Below are positions 52,149 through 62,367 of a stretch of DNA of 64,000 nucleotides, piece by piece. The DNA comes from Leptodesmis sichuanensis A121. GTDB taxonomy: Bacteria; Cyanobacteriota; Cyanobacteriia; Leptolyngbyales; Leptolyngbyaceae. Within the stretch, counting starts at the first letter, position 1. The number at the start of each line of letters is the position of its first letter. Where the stretch lies: positions 310,001-374,000 of the forward strand of contig NZ_CP075171.1 in the NCBI RefSeq assembly GCF_021379005.1. Reading direction: 5' to 3'. The position numbers were made by a program, and so were the translations under genes. The notes beneath the pieces are model-generated. The model was not told the DNA's origin and made no database searches. It saw only the letters and a program-made list of their open reading frames with translations.

Positions 52149-53348
52149 ATGGCTATCCATCTCTCCTGGAAACAACCGATCTCTTACATTGCGATTGCAG
52201 CCTTGGGAGCAGGTGTGGCAATCACGGGCGATCGCTTGATCAATCCACCTGCATCCATTGCTCAAGCCCCTACCCCTGCTCAAGTCACGGCCACCAAGCC
52301 AAATCCGCCATCGGCTCCGGCGAATGTTGCCATCCCGACCAACTTTATTACTGCTGCAGTTGAGAAAGTTGGCCCTGCAGTCGTGCGAATTGATTCAACT
52401 CAAAAAGTGCAAAGTCCTTTCCCTGAAGGATTCGATGATCCGATGTTTCGCCAGTTTTTCGGTGGCAAAATGCCCTCGTCACAAGAAGTCAGGCGCGGTG
52501 TTGGTTCCGGTTTCATTATTGACGGCGACGGTAAAATTCTGACAAATGCTCATGTTGTTGCAGGTTCAGATACCGTCAAAGTGACATTGACTGATGGACG
52601 CAGTTTTACAGGCAAGGTTTTGGGGGCAGATACCGTGACCGATGTGGCCGTCGTAAAAATTGATGCAAACAATCTGCCTGCTGTGCCGTTGGGTAATTCT
52701 GACCAGTTGAAGCCAGGAGAATGGGCGATCGCGATCGGCAATCCCCTCGGTCTTGACAATACCGTAACTGAAGGAATCATCAGCGCTACGGGCCGCTCCA
52801 GCAGGAATGTGGGTGTGCCTGCGGAACGAGTGAACTTCATTCAAACCGATGCCGCCATTAATCCTGGCAACTCTGGTGGGCCATTATTAAATGCCCAGGG
52901 AGAAGTAATTGGGATGAATACGGCCATTATTCAAAATGCTCAAGGCATCGGATTTGCCATTCCCATCAACACAGCCAAAAACATTGCGGATCAACTCATT
53001 GCAAACGGTAAGGTCGAACACGCTTATCTGGGAATTCAAATGGTCAATTTGAGTCCCGAACTGAAAAAGCAAATCAATGAAGACCCCAATAGCAATATGA
53101 CGGTGCAACAGGATCAGGGCGTGTTAATTGCGAAAGTAATGCCAGATTCTCCTGCTGCCAAAGCCGGATTAAAGAGCGGAGACGTGATCGACAGGATCAA
53201 CAATCAGGCCATGAAAGATGCCAGCGCCATACAACAAGTAGTTGAGCAAACCCCTGTAGGTAATGAGTTGCAGATTGGAGTCACTCGCAATGGTCAACCT
53301 GTGACTCTCTCCGTTCGGGTTGGCACACTACCCAGGCAAGACAGTTAA
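52149..53348 (+). CDS. hhoA: HtrA/Deg-type serine protease (HhoA-like)
   Basis: 399 residues. Signal or anchor sequence at 10-26 ([16 protein letters not shown]); trypsin domain with H135 (LTNAHVV), D165 (VTDVAVVKI) and S242 ([10 protein letters not shown]); one PDZ domain from about 285. This is the cyanobacterial HhoA/HhoB/HtrA type, which degrades or chaperones misfolded proteins in the periplasm or thylakoid lumen. It cannot be assigned to one of the three paralogues with certainty. Divergent from the EamA gene. Confidence 0.92.
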   Translation: MAIHLSWKQPISYIAIAALGAGVAITGDRLINPPASIAQAPTPAQVTATKPNPPSAPANVAIPTNFITAAVEKVGPAVVRIDSTQKVQSPFPEGFDDPMFRQFFGGKMPSSQEVRRGVGSGFIIDGDGKILTNAHVVAGSDTVKVTLTDGRSFTGKVLGADTVTDVAVVKIDANNLPAVPLGNSDQLKPGEWAIAIGNPLGLDNTVTEGIISATGRSSRNVGVPAERVNFIQTDAAINPGNSGGPLLNAQGEVIGMNTAIIQNAQGIGFAIPINTAKNIADQLIANGKVEHAYLGIQMVNLSPELKKQINEDPNSNMTVQQDQGVLIAKVMPDSPAAKAGLKSGDVIDRINNQAMKDASAIQQVVEQTPVGNELQIGVTRNGQPVTLSVRVGTLPRQDS

Positions 53349-53468
53349 GGATGGGGTGGCATTGTGAAGGATGAGCAAGTAACCCATGACAAGTGGCCAG
53401 TAGAAACTTAACCCATCCTCTCACTATGTCATTCCTCGACTTAATGCCATGAATTCTTGCGTGTTCCT

Positions 53469-54821
53469 CTATGTTTCGTTCATGTTCTTATAGGTAGCTA
53501 CTGCAGATGGGGAAATGCGGTTGAGGTAGCGGAAGATCCAATATTTGAAGATTGTGTCCAGGATAACAGGGAAGGTAGCAATAAACAGGAAGATAAAATC
53601 TCGGCTGGCAGGTAATCCCAGATGTCTTGCCATTCCTTCCAGCAACACCTCCCATCCGTGGGGAGAGTGGAAACCGACAAACATATCGGTAAACAGGATG
53701 ATGATAAAGGCTTTGGCACTGTCGCTTAGACCATAGACCGTTTCATCAATAAAGTTTTTCAGGATTTCCACATCTCGCCGATTTGTAATCAGCACGATCG
53801 CAAACGCGATCAAGGCAAACAAATCTGCAAACACATTCTTCACGGCCCCGGCACTGGTTCTGGAGTAGCTGGCTGCAATTTCCTGAGCTTTCTCTTGCAA
53901 CAACTTTTCCATTCCCGCTGCTGACTCGTTCGCAATGTCGGGTGCTCTACCCAGCATCTTGTCAAACTCAAGTCTTTCCTTAAAGGAATTAAATTCTTTT
54001 AAGGCTTCTTCCTCAAGCTCAAAGTTAATAAAAATTCCCTGTTTTTCTGGCTCCCAGATGCGATCAACGATCGGACCAATCACAAAGGTTCTAGAAAATT
54101 GCTGGGTCAGCAGCGGCACGATAATCAGCAATAAAATCAGCCGCATGGAAATTAATGTCTTGGCTTTGGAGTTGCGGAAGGTTTGCACTACTTCCTGCTC
54201 TGAATTAGGATCTAAATCCCGTTTAATGCGGTTTAATGTGCCCAAAATCGAGCGGGGTAAAACTCCAGTTTTATCTAATACACTGTTGTCATCCTCCTCA
54301 CTAAGGTCTCCAGCATAAACCTGCTGGGATCTTTGGGCACTGTAAGCGTTCGCATTCGCTCTTGCCGATACATTGGGATTCTGAACTTGAGCAACGGGCA
54401 CCAGTGCCTTTGATCTGGAAACTTCTGGCTTGTAGCGTTCCAGAACCGCATCAATAAACTGCAGCTTTTCTAAAATAATATCTGCTTTTTCTCGATCGCC
54501 CGGAGTCAACGTCATAGAGCGGTTGTACAGTGTCGAATTGGTGGAATCCACCACAAACCGACTGGCCTTAAACTCCGTTAAACGCACCTCAGCAATCTTC
54601 AAATATTTTCTGAGTTCTGTCTCGAAATAAGCCAGGACATTTTCGGTGTGGCGACCAGCATGGCGGGAGATTTTCTCCCCGTTAAAGTGTTGATCCTCAA
54701 TGGCTTTAATCATTAATGCCGCATCATAAGCCTGGTCTAATGCTCGTTCAGGAGTTTGGGTAAGCCAGCGGTTGGCATTGCGGAAATAGCGACGAATGGG
54801 TGTCATAAACGATGAACTCAT
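53469..54821 (-). CDS. pcxA: Proton extrusion protein PcxA (CotA)
   Basis: About 450 residues from ATG 54821 (MSSSFMTPIRRYFRNANRWL). The N-terminal half has the CotA/CemA family stretch RALDQAYDAALMIKAIEDQHF and TLYNRSMTLTPGDREKADIILEKLQFID. The C-terminal half has four membrane segments (LILLLIIVPLLTQQF, LFALIAFAIVLI, FIIILFTDMFVGFHSPHGWE, FIFLFIATFPVILDTIFKYWIF). The protein is needed for light-induced proton extrusion and CO2/sodium-linked uptake, and is homologous to chloroplast CemA. Confidence 0.95.
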   Translation of the reverse strand: MSSSFMTPIRRYFRNANRWLTQTPERALDQAYDAALMIKAIEDQHFNGEKISRHAGRHTENVLAYFETELRKYLKIAEVRLTEFKASRFVVDSTNSTLYNRSMTLTPGDREKADIILEKLQFIDAVLERYKPEVSRSKALVPVAQVQNPNVSARANANAYSAQRSQQVYAGDLSEEDDNSVLDKTGVLPRSILGTLNRIKRDLDPNSEQEVVQTFRNSKAKTLISMRLILLLIIVPLLTQQFSRTFVIGPIVDRIWEPEKQGIFINFELEEEALKEFNSFKERLEFDKMLGRAPDIANESAAGMEKLLQEKAQEIAASYSRTSAGAVKNVFADLFALIAFAIVLITNRRDVEILKNFIDETVYGLSDSAKAFIIILFTDMFVGFHSPHGWEVLLEGMARHLGLPASRDFIFLFIATFPVILDTIFKYWIFRYLNRISPSAVATYKNMNET

Positions 54822-54953
54822 AGAAGGACACACTCACTGAATGGCAGGCTTAGATTCCAGAAATAGACGTTTATGGCCGTGCTCAACGATTTCCTATCCT
54901 AAGACGCTAAAGTTAGAGTACGAAGTGATTTTAACAAAATCGTTTAAAGACAA

Positions 54954-57086
54954 TTGGCTAATCACAAACTTACCTGGATTACCGGCCCAACCCGTAGCGG
55001 CAAAACCACCCAACTGATTCAGCACTGTTGTACCTGGGTCAAGCAGGCGGGCAGACCGGACAACTTGCCGACTCCGATCGCCCTGCCAGGAGTTTTGGTG
55101 CTGGCAGCCAATGGGGATAATCGCATTGACCTGGATGCCCGGTTAACGGCAGCCTTGCAGGGAACTTATCCCTTTCATGCCACCACGCCACTGGGCTTCT
55201 TCCAGGATGAGGTCACTCTTTTCTGGCCGTTACTGATTCAGCAGCTTGATTTGAAGGCTCAGTTTCCGGTACGGCTGAATCCAGAGAATGAGCAAGAACT
55301 GGCCACCCGGTTGTGGCGATCGTCACTGGATGAAATCATTGCCCGTCAACCCACTGTCAACGAAGAACGGTTTGTGCGCCGCCTCCTGGATTTATTGCAA
55401 CTGACTCATCTGGCAGGCATTCCCCTGAACGATATGCCCACCATCCTGCAGCAGGGATTGGCCGGACAAGAGCAAGAATTACCCCTACCCTTTCCTCAGG
55501 TCAAAATATTGTTACAGGAGTGGGAACGCTGGTGTTTGGAGCGGGGCTTGCTGACCTATGGCATCATGACGGCTCTGTACTGGCAGTACTTACTTCCCCA
55601 TGTCACCTATCAGCGCCATTTGCGAGAACGGTATCAGATGGTGCTGGCCGATGATGTGGATGAATATCCCGCGATCGCCCGTTCTCTGTTCGAGGTTTTG
55701 ATTCAGGGAGGAAGTGAAATCGTCTTCACCTTCAACCCGGATGGAGCCGTGCGTTCCGGGTTAGGAGCCGATCCAGCTTACCTGGCAGCCCTCGCGCATC
55801 AGTGCCAGATGGTTGCTTTGACTCATCCACCAGTTCCCTGCCTGGGTAGCGAGTGGGGCCATGCGATCGTGGAGTTTGTCACCGATCCGATGGCGCTTCT
55901 GGCACTACCGGAAGCCATCCAGACCATCCAAACAATCTCACGGGCAGAATTGTTGCGACGGGTTGCCGAATTAATCGTTAAAGCGGTGCAATCCGGGCAA
56001 GTCGAACCCAGAGAAGTGGCCGTAATTGCCCCCGGTCTGGATGCGATCGCCCGCTACACGCTGAGCGAAATCCTCACCAAACATCAAATTCCCGTTGCAT
56101 CTTTGAATGATCAGCGACCGCTGACCAGTTTCCCGATCATTCGTTCCCTGCTCACCCTCTTAGCGTTGATTTACCCTGGCTTAGGTCGTCTCATCGATCG
56201 CGATGCCGTCGCCGAAATGCTCGTCGTCTTCACCCAAAAGCAAGGCACCCCCACCCTGTCCCTCACACCCCACACCCCACACCCCACACCCCACACCCTG
56301 ATCGACCCTGTACGAGCCGGATTGTTAGCCGATTACTGCTTTGCCCCCCATCCCGATCGACCTCGTCTGTTACCTCCAACCACCTTTCCCCGCTGGGATC
56401 GACTGGGTTATCAGGCTTCTGAAACTTACCAATCTGTCTTGCAGTGGATTGAAACCCAGAAAACCCAGCTAGAGCAGCGGCTGATCCCCAATGCCGTAAC
56501 GCTTCTGGATCGCGCCATTCAGCATTTTCTGATTGCAGAGCGAACGCTGTCGTTTGATCAGCTTTCCGCCCTCCGACAATTTATTGAAACCGCCCAGCAC
56601 TATTGGGAGATTAATAATCGTCTGAAGCAAAGCCAGTTACCTAATAGTGATGCTCCGACCTTTATGACTGTGGGTCACTTCATTCAACTGCTGCGCAATG
56701 GAACGGTTACTTCCAATCCTTATCCAGTACGCCCGATCGGCCCCAGTAGCAATGCGGTAACGCTGGCCAATGTGTTTCAATACCGCTCGAATCGGCGTGC
56801 CCATCGCTGGCACTTCTGGCTGGATGCCGGTTCACCCCGCTGGCTGAGTGGCGTGGATGCGTTATTTGCGGCACCGCTATTTCTGCATGAATGGTCAGGA
56901 CGTGCCTGGACGGCGGCAGATGCATTGACAGCTAACGAGCAACGCCTCCGTCGAATTCTCCTGGATCTGCTGAGTCGGGCCGAGGAGCGGGTTTATCTCT
57001 GCCATAGTGACCTGGCTACCAGTGGGCAGGAACAGACGGGAGTTTTGTTATCGCTGGTGAATGCGGCGATCGCGGTGAGTGGATAG
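54954..57086 (+). CDS. P-loop recombination/helicase-like protein
   Basis: 710 residues; TTG start. An N-terminal Walker A GPTRSGKTTQ (11-20), then long alpha/beta regions (MVLADDVDEYPAIARSLFEVL, resembling a Walker B; VEPREVAVIAPGLDAIARYTLSEIL; RVYLCHSDLATSG) recall UvrD/AddB-type proteins that work in recombination. The family is conserved in cyanobacteria, where it is often named recombinase-like. A run of CACACCC heptamers (56262-56299) inserts a TPHTPHPTPHTL segment near residue 440. Confidence 0.65.
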   Translation: MANHKLTWITGPTRSGKTTQLIQHCCTWVKQAGRPDNLPTPIALPGVLVLAANGDNRIDLDARLTAALQGTYPFHATTPLGFFQDEVTLFWPLLIQQLDLKAQFPVRLNPENEQELATRLWRSSLDEIIARQPTVNEERFVRRLLDLLQLTHLAGIPLNDMPTILQQGLAGQEQELPLPFPQVKILLQEWERWCLERGLLTYGIMTALYWQYLLPHVTYQRHLRERYQMVLADDVDEYPAIARSLFEVLIQGGSEIVFTFNPDGAVRSGLGADPAYLAALAHQCQMVALTHPPVPCLGSEWGHAIVEFVTDPMALLALPEAIQTIQTISRAELLRRVAELIVKAVQSGQVEPREVAVIAPGLDAIARYTLSEILTKHQIPVASLNDQRPLTSFPIIRSLLTLLALIYPGLGRLIDRDAVAEMLVVFTQKQGTPTLSLTPHTPHPTPHTLIDPVRAGLLADYCFAPHPDRPRLLPPTTFPRWDRLGYQASETYQSVLQWIETQKTQLEQRLIPNAVTLLDRAIQHFLIAERTLSFDQLSALRQFIETAQHYWEINNRLKQSQLPNSDAPTFMTVGHFIQLLRNGTVTSNPYPVRPIGPSSNAVTLANVFQYRSNRRAHRWHFWLDAGSPRWLSGVDALFAAPLFLHEWSGRAWTAADALTANEQRLRRILLDLLSRAEERVYLCHSDLATSGQEQTGVLLSLVNAAIAVSG

Positions 57087-57241
57087 GGAGAAAAGCTACC
57101 AAAGCATTGACAATATTATCGTCTACCGTGTAAATTGTCGAAAGATGATCGCGAGCTGGCGCTGGCTCATTCCTGAATTTATTGCTCTGAATTTATTGCT
57201 CATTTTTGTTCATCTTTGCAGCCTTTCAGAGGTTTATCTTC

Positions 57242-57499
57242 ATGCCTAAAAACTTTTTGATTTCTGCCTATGAAACACCAGCAGATGCCCAGGCAGATGC
57301 TGAGATCGAGCCACCCCCTCCCGATCGGGAGTCGCTGCGAATTCTGGTAATTGGTTCCCGTCGGGGAGTCACCGGGACAATTCAGAACTTGCACCGGCTC
57401 CGGTTTGCTGAGGTGCGAGAGTGGAGTCCTCTGATGCCAACACCAAATCCGGGTGAAGTGATGAGCATCCTCACCCGGTATATTCTGGCTGATAGTTGA
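57242..57499 (+). CDS. Small conserved hypothetical protein
   Basis: 85 residues from ATG 57242 (MPKNFLISAYETPADAQADA). The core is SLRILVIGSRRGVTGTIQNLHRLRFAEVREWSPLMPTPNPGEVMSIL, a short alpha/beta unit that I have no name for. The same frame continues upstream to 57206 without a better start. It stands alone between the recombination protein and the repeat protein. Confidence 0.7.
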   Translation: MPKNFLISAYETPADAQADAEIEPPPPDRESLRILVIGSRRGVTGTIQNLHRLRFAEVREWSPLMPTPNPGEVMSILTRYILADS

Positions 57500-57507
57500 G
57501 CGTCTCT

Positions 57508-57561
57508 GAAACCCGGTTTTTTGCAAAGCATAATTCCGCATCTGAGAAGAAATCGGGTTTC
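57508..57561. terminator. Inverted repeat between convergent genes
   Basis: GAAACCCG (57508-57515, followed by a T run) and CGGGTTTC (57554-57561, preceded by AAAT). A dispersed cyanobacterial repeat type; between two converging genes it may end both transcripts. Confidence 0.5.
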
Positions 57562-57567
57562 TGGGAT

Positions 57568-58683
57568 TTAAGCTGCGATCGCGGCAACCCCAGTCAGATA
57601 CTGACCGTAGTTAAAGTTGCCAACAAAGGGGCCGTAGGGTGTGGTCAGGTTGGCCGCGATCGTGCCGGATGACAGAGTGATTGTGCCGTTGTACTGAGGC
57701 AAGGTGGGAATCAGACCATTCACAATTTCACTGACATTGAGGCTGCCCTGAAAGGAACCCGCAGAAGTTGTCAGATCGGCTGTCAGGCTGCCGTTGCCAA
57801 TGCCCAGGGTGCCCGTCACTCCCGTTAAAAATTCAGTAACGGATTCTCCAACTTCTCCAGCGAGATCAAAGGGAGTGCTGAAATTACCAAAGGGAGTAGT
57901 GAGATTGGCGATGACGGTTCCTTGATTGAAGGTAAAATTCCCTGACAGTACGTTGAGCGGAATATTGACCTCAGAGCCAGGGACAAATGGATTCAGATCC
58001 AGTTGAATCTCTCCCTGATTCAAATTCAAATTGGCAGGAATACTGCCGATCGTAAAGTTAAAGGAAGAATTCGGTGGAAACTCAACACTAAAATCGAGCG
58101 GCCCAAAGGGAGTATTTAGATCACTGACTAAGCGCCCACTACCAAATCCCAGGGTGCCAGTCACGGCTCCAAATGGGGTCGGTAGATTCAGTTGTAGTTC
58201 ACCGTTGGTAAAGGGGACGGTTCCTTCTAAGTCTCTAAGAAAACTGGATACGAAAGAGCCGATGGTTTGGGCAAACTCAAAACTGCCTGTAAATTCTTCA
58301 CTACCCAGATCCAGATTGCCCGTCGCCGTGCCATTACTGAGATTGAGCAGGCCAGAAACCTGGTTGAAGGAGTTAACCGCACTGGTGGCTAATTCGGTCA
58401 GGTTAAAGGTTTGCTGCAGGGGGCCAAAAGGAGTAGTCAGATCGCTGATCAGCAAGCCATTGTTAAAAGTGAGGGTTCCTTGAATTTCATCCAGCGAATT
58501 GATGATATCGGCGGGCGATCGACTGGCCGTACTGGCCGCCCCCGTGAGGGATACCCCCAGCAGAGAATCGACCAGCACACTGGAATTGCCAATTGAGGTC
58601 GTCAGGTCGGTGGTTAGCGGAGCGATCGTGCCTGCGGGGGCAGTTAGCAAATCAACCGGCGGAGTGATTCTATCAGTGGCCAT
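57568..58683 (-). CDS. Eight-repeat protein of unknown function
   Basis: 371 residues without signal peptide or Cys. About eight repeats of roughly 40-45 residues share a core of the form GTLTFNNGLLISDLTTPFGP (others: GTLGFGSGRLVSDLNTPFGP, GNFTFNQGTVIANLTTPFGN, GTITLSSGTIAANLTTPYGP), each with two short beta strands and a conserved N-G-x-L/T and T-T-P-F/Y-G. This predicts a regular beta structure, perhaps surface or matrix material. I do not recognise a named family. Confidence 0.75.
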   Translation of the reverse strand: MATDRITPPVDLLTAPAGTIAPLTTDLTTSIGNSSVLVDSLLGVSLTGAASTASRSPADIINSLDEIQGTLTFNNGLLISDLTTPFGPLQQTFNLTELATSAVNSFNQVSGLLNLSNGTATGNLDLGSEEFTGSFEFAQTIGSFVSSFLRDLEGTVPFTNGELQLNLPTPFGAVTGTLGFGSGRLVSDLNTPFGPLDFSVEFPPNSSFNFTIGSIPANLNLNQGEIQLDLNPFVPGSEVNIPLNVLSGNFTFNQGTVIANLTTPFGNFSTPFDLAGEVGESVTEFLTGVTGTLGIGNGSLTADLTTSAGSFQGSLNVSEIVNGLIPTLPQYNGTITLSSGTIAANLTTPYGPFVGNFNYGQYLTGVAAIAA

Positions 58684-59039
58684 TTTTAATCCCTCTACTC
58701 TACAAATGACGATGGTGAAGGCAACCAGAAATCAAGCCAGGCATCTCGATTCGACACTAAAGCTGGATTGGCGCTGTAGGGGAACACACAAAAAGCCAGT
58801 TTATGAACGTCTATTCGTGTAAGGATACATGAAAATCTTGTCAAGCTATTTAAACCTTGTCCAAGTCCAGAACCAGAGTTTCTCTGATCGGAAAACGACC
58901 GTTCTCTCGCTGGACCTGGCTTAGAAGTCGTTTTTTGGCAGTTGTCAAAGCTCAGTTTGGTAGTATTTACGAGACAAACCAAGTTGCTATTAAAATTTGG
59001 GCAACAGGGTATCTGGAATCGGTGGAGGAGAAAAGAGCC
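58684..59039. other. Intergenic region between divergent genes
   Basis: A 356-base divergent interval. It presumably holds promoters for the repeat protein and the hydroxylase. Short frames here have no supporting features, and I see no repeat or RNA gene. Confidence 0.5.
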
Positions 59040-59543
59040 ATGTCTGAACTAACTCCGATAATGGTTGGGATAGGATGTTTTGCGATCGCTTTTGTGCTGG
59101 CGAGCCTGGTGGAGTATTGGGTACACCGACTAATGCACAAACCGCTCCGATTGGGGGAACGTCACCGCGATCACCATCGCCGGAACGAGGGTCAGGGAGT
59201 CATCTGGGAATTCCTGGCCTACGTCCGAGGTACGATCATCATCATGCTGCCGATGTTTTTTGTTTCCATTCCCGCTGGCATCGGTTGGACGTTAGGAGGA
59301 CTGGTCTATGCTGCCTTCTCCTCCTATGCCCATCAACTGCAGCATGACAATCCGACAAAATGCTTCTGGATGAAGATGCCTGTTCACTACGTCCACCATA
59401 AATACAATATGTGGCATCACAACTTCGGCCTGGGTGTGGACTGGTGGGATCATGTGTTTGGCACGTATAAACCTGTGGAATGGCTGACTGAAGAGGAACT
59501 GAGCCAGTCCGATCGCAACCTGCTGCAGTTGCGGTGGTGGTAA
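59040..59543 (+). CDS. Fatty acid hydroxylase / sterol desaturase superfamily protein
   Basis: 167 residues from ATG 59040 (MSELTPIMVGIGCFAIAFVL). Membrane protein with the di-iron histidine clusters: HRLMH (about 33-37), RHRDHHRR (about 45-52), HQLQH (about 100) and HYVHHKYNMWHHNFG (about 120-134). The last is typical of the fatty acid hydroxylase superfamily. The upstream frame to 58857 lacks family sequence. Substrate unknown; carotenoid or lipid modification is possible. Confidence 0.85.
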   Translation: MSELTPIMVGIGCFAIAFVLASLVEYWVHRLMHKPLRLGERHRDHHRRNEGQGVIWEFLAYVRGTIIIMLPMFFVSIPAGIGWTLGGLVYAAFSSYAHQLQHDNPTKCFWMKMPVHYVHHKYNMWHHNFGLGVDWWDHVFGTYKPVEWLTEEELSQSDRNLLQLRWW

Positions 59544-59670
59544 GCCATTTTGGCAACATACTGTCCTTGGTCAGTTGGCCTCTGTCCAATGATTAATGCT
59601 GATGACCAATAACAATCAAGGTTTAAAACCCGTTTTCTATATCACAGAGTCTATTGGAGGGATCAGTACC

Positions 59671-59991
59671 GTGAGTTATTTTGCTGAGGCGAAGGCACAT
59701 TTTATTGCCAGCCACCAAAATCCGATTAATCAGGCACTGCACCATATAACGAATATTCTGGCGATCGCGGCGATCATCTACCTGTTCATCGACTGGCGCA
59801 TCACGATCGTCTGTCTCATTCTGACCCAGGTATTCGCCCTCGGTGGTCACGCCTTCTTTGAAAAGAATGAACCTGCTTTCGTCAAATATCCCGGCATTAC
59901 TATCCTGGCTTCCTTCTCCTGGTCATTTGAAAATTGGTTTGGATTACGGCAAGTCTTAGAGTATTTCAAGGGATTGGGGGTTAGGAATTAG
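59671..59991 (+). CDS. Mpo1-like (DUF962) family protein
   Basis: 106 residues. The GTG at 59671 has a GGAGG at 59656-59660; an earlier start at 59596 would add 25 poor-quality residues. Family pattern: HFIASHQNPINQALHHITNI, GGHAFFEKNEPAFVKYPGIT, with conserved His, Asn and Glu of the Mpo1 dioxygenase family and about three membrane segments. In yeast Mpo1 oxidises 2-hydroxy fatty acids; in cyanobacteria the role is unknown. The neighbouring hydroxylase gene makes a lipid role plausible. Confidence 0.8.
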   Translation: MSYFAEAKAHFIASHQNPINQALHHITNILAIAAIIYLFIDWRITIVCLILTQVFALGGHAFFEKNEPAFVKYPGITILASFSWSFENWFGLRQVLEYFKGLGVRN

Positions 59992-60090
59992 AAGTTAGGA
60001 GTACCCCTGTTAAGGTGAACATTTGTTCGTATTTGGCAATTGCTTGCCTGAAAGTGTGATCATCCATTGATGTCTGCTTTTGGATAACGG

Positions 60091-61809
60091 TCAATTCTCC
60101 CAATCATCTCTGAAAGTTCGGGGACGTTCCCAATCATTTTCGATCGCTGTTTCTAACTCAATCAATTCTGCTTCTTGCTCAGACTGCGCCAACGATGGCA
60201 AAGGTATTTCCAACGGAATTGAGCTTGAATTTGATAGCGTTTGTTGGGTGTTCTCCAGTTCTGCCTTGTCTTGAGCGGCTTGCTGTGCAGTCAGTTCGTC
60301 TAAGTGCAAAGGCTTGATAACGCGGGTAATGGCTTCCTGAATAAAGGCTTTAATGAATTCGTCTTTGCGATTGAGTTGAAACTGGCGTTGTACCACTTCT
60401 GTAATCCCCCCATCGCCCCAATCCTGATCCTGCCGGAAGTATTCAATGAAACTTTTTCCGGCAATGCGGGTGAGATAAGCCGCTGCAACGGCCTGGATGG
60501 CTCGCCCGACAATGATGCCACCCAGACTCAGTTCTAACGCAGTGGTCACTAGGGCGATCGCGCCTTTGATAATTCCCAGGCCAGCCATTGTTTTACTAAG
60601 CGATAAAGCTAGTTCCCGGCCCCGTTCCAGGTCAATCTCACAGCCGTAGACCCGGCCAATCTCTACCACCATCTGAGCATTAACGGCAGCGGCTCCTAAC
60701 AGATCCACCAGGGGTAAAGGAGTGGCCGCAATCACGCCTGCCCCAATCCATTGAAAGCGGTTGACAATTTGATCGGCCTGACGGCGACGTTCTCTGTCAA
60801 TTACGGCACGAGTTTCATCGGCTAATCGTTGAGATTGCAAGAGGATATTGTCCGCGACCAGATATTCTCCTTCCGCTCGCAGGACTTCTGCCATGCGTTG
60901 CAGCAGCGGCATAATCTCCGGATCGGGTTGCCAAAGGGAACCATCTTCTAGCCGCACAGGTTGAGGATTGGCAGAGATGGCAATAATATCAGTGGGTGCT
61001 ACCAGACCCCGGAGTCGTTGTCGTAAGCGAGCCAGGATGGCTTCTCGATCTTCATCCAGGTAGAGGTCGGCTTTGTTGAGAATGATCAGCGATCGCTTAC
61101 CAATTTCCGTCAATGCCGCCAGGGGTTCATACTCCGATCGCCGCAAGTCGTTATCCAGCACAAATAGTAATAAGTCGGCTTCAGTGGCGAGTTTGCGGGC
61201 GAGTTGTTCCCGTTCCGTTCCGGCCACACCCGCTTCTAAAATACCGGGAGTATCAATGATGTGAATGTCCCGATTCATCCCCTTTAGTTGCAGCACGTAG
61301 GTCTGGCCCGCTTCTGTGGTGCCCATCGTTGCTCCCACTTTACCCACCACCTGACCAATGACTGCATTCACCAGGGAGGTTTTTCCGGCCGATCCCGTGC
61401 CGAACACCACAACCTGAATGTCTCCCCGTGACAGGCTCTGCTCAATCTGTCGCGATCGTAGTAGTAACTCCCGCCGAGCCACTTCATCTTGAATTTGTGC
61501 CACCTGTTGGCGAACTGCTTTCAAAGTTTCTCCCGCCACTTCTACCTTGTCTGTGGGTAGTTGGGGCGGTTGCCGTCGCCGCTGTTTGCGCCGCTCCGCC
61601 CGACGCGGCAGAATGAACAGGTAGTAAATCAAAGCAGCAATCAGGCTGGCAAGCAGGGCAATGATCAGCAGCAACAGCACCTGGGACAGCAGTGGGGAAT
61701 ACAACGACACCTGCCAGAACAACCGTTGCAAGGAATCAATCAGCCAGATGGATGCCCCCAGGATGGCGATCAGGCCAGCAGCGAAGGCGAGGAGGCGGGG
61801 GAGGCGCAT
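60091..61809 (-). CDS. Membrane GTPase with DUF697-type C-terminus
   Basis: 572 residues. Two N-terminal membrane segments (LLAFAAGLIAILGASIWLI, LLLLIIALLASLIAALIYYLF), then an Era-like G domain: G1 GTGSAGKT (137-144), G3 DTPG (186-189), G4 NKAD (245-248). The C-terminal half (QIVNRFQWIGAGVIAATPLPLVDLLGAAAVNAQMVVEIGRVYG) is the DUF697 type that inserts in membranes. Present in most cyanobacteria; function unknown. Confidence 0.88.
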   Translation of the reverse strand: MRLPRLLAFAAGLIAILGASIWLIDSLQRLFWQVSLYSPLLSQVLLLLIIALLASLIAALIYYLFILPRRAERRKQRRRQPPQLPTDKVEVAGETLKAVRQQVAQIQDEVARRELLLRSRQIEQSLSRGDIQVVVFGTGSAGKTSLVNAVIGQVVGKVGATMGTTEAGQTYVLQLKGMNRDIHIIDTPGILEAGVAGTEREQLARKLATEADLLLFVLDNDLRRSEYEPLAALTEIGKRSLIILNKADLYLDEDREAILARLRQRLRGLVAPTDIIAISANPQPVRLEDGSLWQPDPEIMPLLQRMAEVLRAEGEYLVADNILLQSQRLADETRAVIDRERRRQADQIVNRFQWIGAGVIAATPLPLVDLLGAAAVNAQMVVEIGRVYGCEIDLERGRELALSLSKTMAGLGIIKGAIALVTTALELSLGGIIVGRAIQAVAAAYLTRIAGKSFIEYFRQDQDWGDGGITEVVQRQFQLNRKDEFIKAFIQEAITRVIKPLHLDELTAQQAAQDKAELENTQQTLSNSSSIPLEIPLPSLAQSEQEAELIELETAIENDWERPRTFRDDWEN

Positions 61810-62127
61810 GGGTGGGAGTGGATGGTGGATGGTGGATAGTGGATGGGGAAGAGGTGATGGGAAGATGGGGAAGGTGGGGGAGGTTTGTTTTATTTTAGAC
61901 CCCTGAATATTGGCGGGTGGTTAGAGGTAAGGATGAAATTGTTGTCTCTCCTGATTAAACGAGATGGCAATCAACAGAGAGGATAGTGAGGCGATCTCTT
62001 GCCTCATAGAGATAACCTATGGCGAGGAGCGATCGCACGGATGAAAATTTGGTGAAGCTAGCTGTTTAACTTGTCGCCGTAAGAGGGTGCTTTAAAAGCC
62101 CCGGTTTATACCCTTGATCTGTAAGGG
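61810..62127. other. Non-coding, purine-rich start then low-feature DNA
   Basis: Begins with a GGATGGTGGAT-type short repeat (61815-61870) upstream of the GTPase gene, then ordinary intergenic sequence with two GCGATCGC-type palindromes. I see no gene in it. Confidence 0.5.
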
Positions 62128-62193
62128 TGTAGCATTCGGCTAACAGTTTCGCGGTGGTTTTTAGGGATCCTTGGCCGAATGCCACGCCCCTAC
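62128..62193. repeat. Dispersed-type inverted repeat
   Basis: GTGTAGCATTCGGC and GCCGAATGCCACGCCCCTACAC form a hairpin with a G-rich loop. The GTAGGGGCGTGGCATTCGGC type occurs widely between cyanobacterial genes. Nothing else was recognised up to the Uma2 gene at 62368. Confidence 0.65.
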
Positions 62194-62367
62194 ACAGGGC
62201 GATCGCGACTTCTAAAACATCCTATAAGGAGGCACTCAAACAGCATTATGCAAGGTTTTTACAGAATCAGAATTTAATGTGACACTTGTTGTTAGTGCGA
62301 TCGCCGCTCTTGTCGGTTGGGTGAAGCATGAAAACCAATCTATGAAGTGGGCGATCGCATTCTCAAC

